From Bacillota bacterium (GTDB taxonomy: Bacteria; Bacillota; Sulfobacillia; Thermaerobacterales; RSA17), in contig PKRI01000031.1 of the NCBI GenBank assembly GCA_017577485.1, forward strand, positions 1 to 26,039: a DNA stretch of 26,039 bases. The letters are read 5' to 3'. The notes beneath the pieces are model-generated. The model was not told the origin of the DNA and ran no database searches. It worked only from the letters and a program-made list of their open reading frames with translations. Every line of letters begins with the position of its first letter. Within the stretch, counting starts at the first letter, position 1. This document shows positions 22,737 through 26,039 of this stretch, one piece after another. The position numbers and the translations under genes were made by a program.

Positions 22737-23378
22737 TCAACTGCCTCCGCCTGCTCCTCCTCCCCCGCCGCCCGTCGCAGCGCCGCCGCCACCGCCGCCC
22801 TGACCCTGGCCCTGCTGGCCCTGGCCCTGCCCGCCGCCTCCCTGTCCCTGCTGCCCCTGAACCTGCTGCCCGGCCTGGACGAGGATGGCCTGCAGCGCCT
22901 GGAGTACCAGCTGCTGAAGCAGCTGCTGGGCCTGCGGGCTCTGCATGATCTGCTCGATGTGGGCGCGGAGGGCCTGCTGTCCTTCGGGGGTGGCCAGCAT
23001 CTGCTCCAGCTGCCGGCCGCCGGCCTGCTCACCGCCCTGGCCGCCGCCCTGGCCGTCCCCTTGACCACCGCCCTGGCCGCCACCCTGTTCTTGGGCCTGG
23101 GAACCGCCCTCGGAGCCGCCCTGGCCCTGGCTCCCGCCGGCCTGCTCCTGGCCGCCTTCCTGCTGCCGGCCGCCGCCCTCTTGGCCCAGGTGGTTGCGAA
23201 GTTCCTCGCGGATGATGCTGCGCACTTCTTCCCGCGACGGCGCGTCCCGGCTCTGCTGGCCGCCGAACATGGAACAGCCTGTTGTCAGGGGAAGCAGCAT
23301 CACCAGCACCGCCAGGACGGCCGCCGCCGGCCGGGCGGGCCCGGACCGGCGCCGGCGCCGGGGCCCTTCGACGCCCAT
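22737..23378 (-). CDS. Gly/Gln-rich putative lipoprotein
   Basis: 213 aa. N-terminal lipoprotein signal: Arg-rich start, PAAAVLAVLVMLLPL, then TTGC with Cys at about residue 35 (lipobox LTTGC). A short helical segment REEVRSIIREELRNHLG follows, then a Gly/Gln repeat of about 55 residues, a helical segment (about 122-167: LEQMLATPEGQQALRAHI, QSPQAQQLLQQLVLQALQ), and a second Gly/Gln tail. The helical part recalls GerD-type spore germination lipoproteins in style only. ATG at 23378 is used, with GGGTGGGA upstream; GTG at 23390 is the alternative. Single gene facing acylphosphatase, 98 bases after kynU. Confidence 0.75.
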   Translation of the reverse strand: MGVEGPRRRRRSGPARPAAAVLAVLVMLLPLTTGCSMFGGQQSRDAPSREEVRSIIREELRNHLGQEGGGRQQEGGQEQAGGSQGQGGSEGGSQAQEQGGGQGGGQGDGQGGGQGGEQAGGRQLEQMLATPEGQQALRAHIEQIMQSPQAQQLLQQLVLQALQAILVQAGQQVQGQQGQGGGGQGQGQQGQGQGGGGGGAATGGGGGGAGGGS

Positions 23379-23475
23379 CCAGCATCCCACCCCGTTTCTT
23401 CCCTGGCAGTATGCCCGCGGGCGAGCCTCGCCAGACGCCGCGGGCGCGGCGGGTGCGCAGCGGCGCGCAGGCTGC

Positions 23476-24780
23476 TCAGGTGACGGTGCCTTCGGGGACG
23501 GCCGCTTGCAGGTGGAGCCGCTGCTCCATCATGGCGCGGAGCCGGCGGACCACCAGCCACACGTCTTCGAAGCGCGTGTAGAGGGGCGACGGGGCCAGGC
23601 GGATCACGTCGGGAGGCCTGAAGTCGGGGACCACGCCGTAAAGCCGCAGCGCGGCGGCGATGCGGGCGCCGTCGGGATGACGCAGGGCCACATGGCCGCC
23701 CCGCCGGTGCGGCTCCCTGGGCGTGCCGACCCGGAAGCCGAACCCCGCCAGGTGCCGGTCGACCAGGTCCAGCAGGAATTCCGTCAGCGCCAGGGACTTG
23801 GCGCGGATGCGCTCGATGCCGGCCTCCTCGAGGATGCCCACGGCGGCTTCCAGCGGCGCCAGGCTCAGGATGGGGGGCGTGCTGACCTGCCAGGCGGCGG
23901 CGCCTTCGGCGGGCACGAAGGTGGACAGCATCTCGAACTGGCGCCGCTTGTCGCTGCCCCACCAGCCCGTAAGCGGCGGCACCAGCCCATGGTGGCGGCG
24001 GTTCAGGTACAGGCCGGCCACGGTGCCGGGCCCGCCGTTGACGTACTTGTAGTTGCACCAGACGGCAAAGTCGACGCCCCAGTCGGACAGGCGGTGCGGC
24101 ACCACGCCCACCGAGTGGCTGAGGTCGAAGCCGATGAGGACGCCGCGCTCGCGGGCCGCAGCGGCAAGCCGGGCCATGTCCAGCAGCTGGCCGCTGCGGT
24201 AGAGCACCGACGAGAACACCGCCACCGCCGCCCGCTCGTCCATGGCGGCGATGAGGTCGTCCTCGTCCAGCAGGCCGTCCCGGTCGCCAACCAGGATCAG
24301 GTCCCGGGACGGGTCCAGCCCGGCGCGGCGCACCTGGGCTTCCAGGGCATAAAGATCCGAGGGGAAATTCAGCACGTCGCCCACCAGGCGGGTGCGCCGG
24401 CCCCGGGGCCGGTACAGCGCCAGCAGCAGGTGGTGCAGGTTGGCGGTGGTGCTGCCGGTGACGGCCACCTCGTCGGGCGCCGCGCCCACCAGCGCCGCCT
24501 GGCGGGCCGCCACCCGCTCGGCCATGGTGAACCAGGGTTCAGGGGCGCCGGTCCACCCTTCCACCGCCTGGTCCCGCCACGCCGCCAGGGCCGACTGGAC
24601 CGCGGCCTCGGCGTCGCGGGACAGCAGGCCCAGCGAGTTGCCGTCCATGTAAAGGACCCCGTCGCGGGTGTAGAAACGGCGGCGGAAGGCGGCCAGCGGG
24701 TCGGACGCGTCGCGCCGCCGGGCTTCCAGCAGATCGTCATCCAGGGGCAGATCGTCATCCAGGGTTGGTCCGGCGCTCAC
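23476..24780 (-). CDS. kynU: Kynureninase
   Basis: PLP enzyme that splits kynurenine to anthranilate and alanine in tryptophan catabolism; 434 aa. Landmarks: YMDGNSLGLLS near residue 47, GSTTANLHHLLLALYRP, FPSDLYALEAQ, GFDLSHSVG (the Asp that pairs with the PLP ring), and WCNYKYVNGGPG with the PLP Lys at about 245. Near the C-terminus RRGGHVALRHPDG and DFRPPDVIRLAPSPLYTRFEDVW are typical. Start: ATG at 24786 overlaps the preceding stop (ATGA) but is only two bases from GGGAGG; GTG at 24780 is eight bases from it and is preferred. In one unit with two carbon-nitrogen hydrolases upstream. Confidence 0.95.
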   Translation of the reverse strand: MSAGPTLDDDLPLDDDLLEARRRDASDPLAAFRRRFYTRDGVLYMDGNSLGLLSRDAEAAVQSALAAWRDQAVEGWTGAPEPWFTMAERVAARQAALVGAAPDEVAVTGSTTANLHHLLLALYRPRGRRTRLVGDVLNFPSDLYALEAQVRRAGLDPSRDLILVGDRDGLLDEDDLIAAMDERAAVAVFSSVLYRSGQLLDMARLAAAARERGVLIGFDLSHSVGVVPHRLSDWGVDFAVWCNYKYVNGGPGTVAGLYLNRRHHGLVPPLTGWWGSDKRRQFEMLSTFVPAEGAAAWQVSTPPILSLAPLEAAVGILEEAGIERIRAKSLALTEFLLDLVDRHLAGFGFRVGTPREPHRRGGHVALRHPDGARIAAALRLYGVVPDFRPPDVIRLAPSPLYTRFEDVWLVVRRLRAMMEQRLHLQAAVPEGTVT

Positions 24781-24782
24781 GG

Positions 24783-25913
24783 TCATCGCCTCCCATCCCC
24801 CCGCGGGCGCCGGGGGCGCCGCTCCGCCCGCTCCCGCATGCGCCGGGCCACCCGCTGGTACACGCCGGGCAGGTAGCGCCGGTAGAGTTCCAGGTTGAAG
24901 GACCGGTCCAGTCCCAGGCGGCGGCGGTGCTCGGCCAGGGCCCGCAGGTCCACGGCGGCCACCACCACGCCCTCCGCCTCCGGGTCGTCCATGCGGGCCC
25001 AGATGCCGTCCCCCGCCGGCGACAGTTCCAGGGGGCCGTAGATGCCGCTCTTGCCGGTCAGCGTCATGCCCAGCACGCGGCCCACCAGGCAGGACTGCAG
25101 GCCGTACATGGGGCTTTCCTGGACCCGCGGCCAGAGGCCGCGCAAGGCCAGCCACTCGTCGTAGGGCTCCGGATTGGCCACGGGCAGCACGGCGATCTCG
25201 GCCCCCCGCAGGTAGAGGATCCGGAAGCTTTCCCAGTACGTGGCGTCCATGCACACCGGCAGGCCCACCCGGCCCACCAGCGTGTCCACCACGGCCAGGT
25301 CCTCGCCGGGCACAAGGCCCCAGGCGGCTTCCAGCGGCAGCAGGTGGGCCTTGCGGCTGCGGGCCAGCAGCCGGCCGTCGGGGCCGAACAGGTGGGCCAC
25401 GTTGTAGACCTGGTCGTCGCGGCCCGGCAGCATGGCACTGCCGGCGTGGACGTACACCCTCAGGCTGCGGGCCACCGCCGAGAACACGGCGCGGTAGGCC
25501 CTCTCCACCGCCGGCCCGGCGAAGAGCAGCACGTCGAGGACCGTCGCGCCCCCGCCCACGGACGCCAGGGCCGTGTCCACGTCGGGCGCGGCCAGCAGGT
25601 CGACGCCGCCCGGCAGCAGCCCCAGCAGGGGCAGGGCGGCATCCTCGGGGAACGCCACCAGCTGGGCGCCGTCCTCCACGGCCCGGCGGGCCAGGTCCAG
25701 GACCCGCGCCGCGTAGTCTTCCGGCGACGGCGCCGGTTCGAAGCGCATCTGGACCGCCCCCAGCCGCACGGCGGCGGGATCCAGCCTGCGCAGCGTTTCA
25801 CCCGGCCGCCCGGCCCGGGCCGCCACGTGGCGCGCAATACGCCGGGGGCGCACCTTCCAGGCCAGCAGCGCCCGCTGCAGCCGCTCCCGGAAGCCCACGG
25901 CACCGCCCGTCAC
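24783..25913 (-). CDS. Carbon-nitrogen hydrolase (nitrilase superfamily)
   Basis: Predicted amidase/nitrilase; 376 aa. The catalytic triad is visible: Glu90 in VAFPED, Lys188 in SRKAHLLPLE and Cys221 in LPVCMDATYWE, with a WxE after the Cys. The first 45 residues (Arg-rich, before RLGAVQMRFEP) are an extra N-terminal helix-like segment, and the C-terminal tail (FNLELYRRYLPGVYQ, then Arg-rich) is also extra. Substrate unknown; next to kynureninase, a role on an amide or nitrile in tryptophan breakdown is possible but unproven. GTG at 25913 follows GGGAGGTG at ten bases and overlaps the stop of the gene upstream (GTGA). Confidence 0.9.
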   Translation of the reverse strand: MTGGAVGFRERLQRALLAWKVRPRRIARHVAARAGRPGETLRRLDPAAVRLGAVQMRFEPAPSPEDYAARVLDLARRAVEDGAQLVAFPEDAALPLLGLLPGGVDLLAAPDVDTALASVGGGATVLDVLLFAGPAVERAYRAVFSAVARSLRVYVHAGSAMLPGRDDQVYNVAHLFGPDGRLLARSRKAHLLPLEAAWGLVPGEDLAVVDTLVGRVGLPVCMDATYWESFRILYLRGAEIAVLPVANPEPYDEWLALRGLWPRVQESPMYGLQSCLVGRVLGMTLTGKSGIYGPLELSPAGDGIWARMDDPEAEGVVVAAVDLRALAEHRRRLGLDRSFNLELYRRYLPGVYQRVARRMRERAERRPRRPRGDGRR

Positions 25914-26039
25914 CGGTGCTGCACCTCCCGGGCCCGGTCGGTTTCAGCCTGCCGGGCCTCGTACAGATGGGGGAACACCCGCCCGTAGAGTTCCACGTTG
26001 AAGAACCGGGCAATGGGGTACTCGCGCCGCACCCGGAAC
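25910..26039 (-). CDS. Second carbon-nitrogen hydrolase, C-terminal fragment only
   Basis: Only the last 42 codons are in the window. The visible end includes RFFNVELYGRVFPHLYEARQ, closely echoing RSFNLELYRRYLPGVYQ at the C-terminus of the next gene, so it is probably a paralogue of that nitrilase-superfamily protein. Its TGA (25910-25912) overlaps the GTG start downstream by four bases (GTGA), which points to translational coupling. Confidence 0.68.
   Translation of the reverse strand, partial: FRVRREYPIARFFNVELYGRVFPHLYEARQAETDRAREVQHR

Noticed and set aside
23391..23475. Terminator or promoter between kynU and the lipoprotein gene
   Set aside because: CCGCGG arms and a CATACT exist but with no U-tract and no -35; too weak to call.
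22959..24876. Plus-strand frames opposite the lipoprotein and kynureninase
   Set aside because: The hydrophobic Ala/Leu-rich stretch at 22959-23170 is the complement of the Gly/Gln repeats; not a real membrane protein.

Overview
The window is very GC-rich and carries gene families and gene order typical of Firmicutes. It has two tRNA-sensing T-box leaders (before pheS and thrS), an infC-rpmI-rplT operon with an L20-type leader, and a YtxC-family sporulation-associated protein. The order ytxC - thrS - infC-rpmI-rplT - SPOUT methyltransferase - pheS-pheT matches, from memory, the Bacillus arrangement. High GC, frequent GTG/TTG starts, a four-subunit succinate dehydrogenase and a kynureninase point to an aerobic or facultative high-GC Firmicute of the Thermaerobacter/Symbiobacterium kind. 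That placement is inference; no database search was possible.

Layout. 1-11550 (minus strand, read from right to left): ytxC and a DUF445 membrane protein; thrS behind a Thr T-box; infC-rpmI-rplT behind its own promoter and attenuator; then a potassium-uptake pair (ktrB, ktrA) and a SPOUT RNA methyltransferase; finally pheS-pheT behind a Phe T-box whose promoter lies inside the methyltransferase gene. 11630-13785 (plus): tRNA-Val(TAC), a Nudix hydrolase, tRNA-Phe(GAA), an apparently degenerate alkaline-phosphatase-fold protein, and a tRNA-Gly/Cys/Val cluster closed by a strong terminator. 13845-14585 (minus): an unrecognised lipoprotein. 14788-18062 (plus): sdhC-sdhD-sdhA-sdhB. 18174-21601 (minus): a membrane protein of unknown function, a PPC/DUF296 protein and a multidomain secreted glucosaminidase. 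21602-21937: an intergenic stretch holding a strikingly well-folded potential RNA. 21938-22699 (plus): DUF441 membrane protein and acylphosphatase. 22737-26039 (minus): a Gly/Gln-rich lipoprotein, kynureninase, and two tandem carbon-nitrogen hydrolases (the outer one cut by the window edge), the last three joined by translational overlap or near-contact.

The left half is mostly translation machinery under RNA-based attenuation: uncharged tRNA-Phe and tRNA-Thr should switch on their own synthetases, and L20 probably feeds back on infC. The sdh operon supplies complex II of the respiratory chain. The most interesting unexplained items are the folded RNA element at 21699-21807, the metal-ligand-poor phosphatase-like protein, the repeated placement of promoters on top of upstream stop codons, an inverted repeat that would mask the ribosome-binding site of the glucosaminidase gene, and the kynureninase/tandem-nitrilase cluster.
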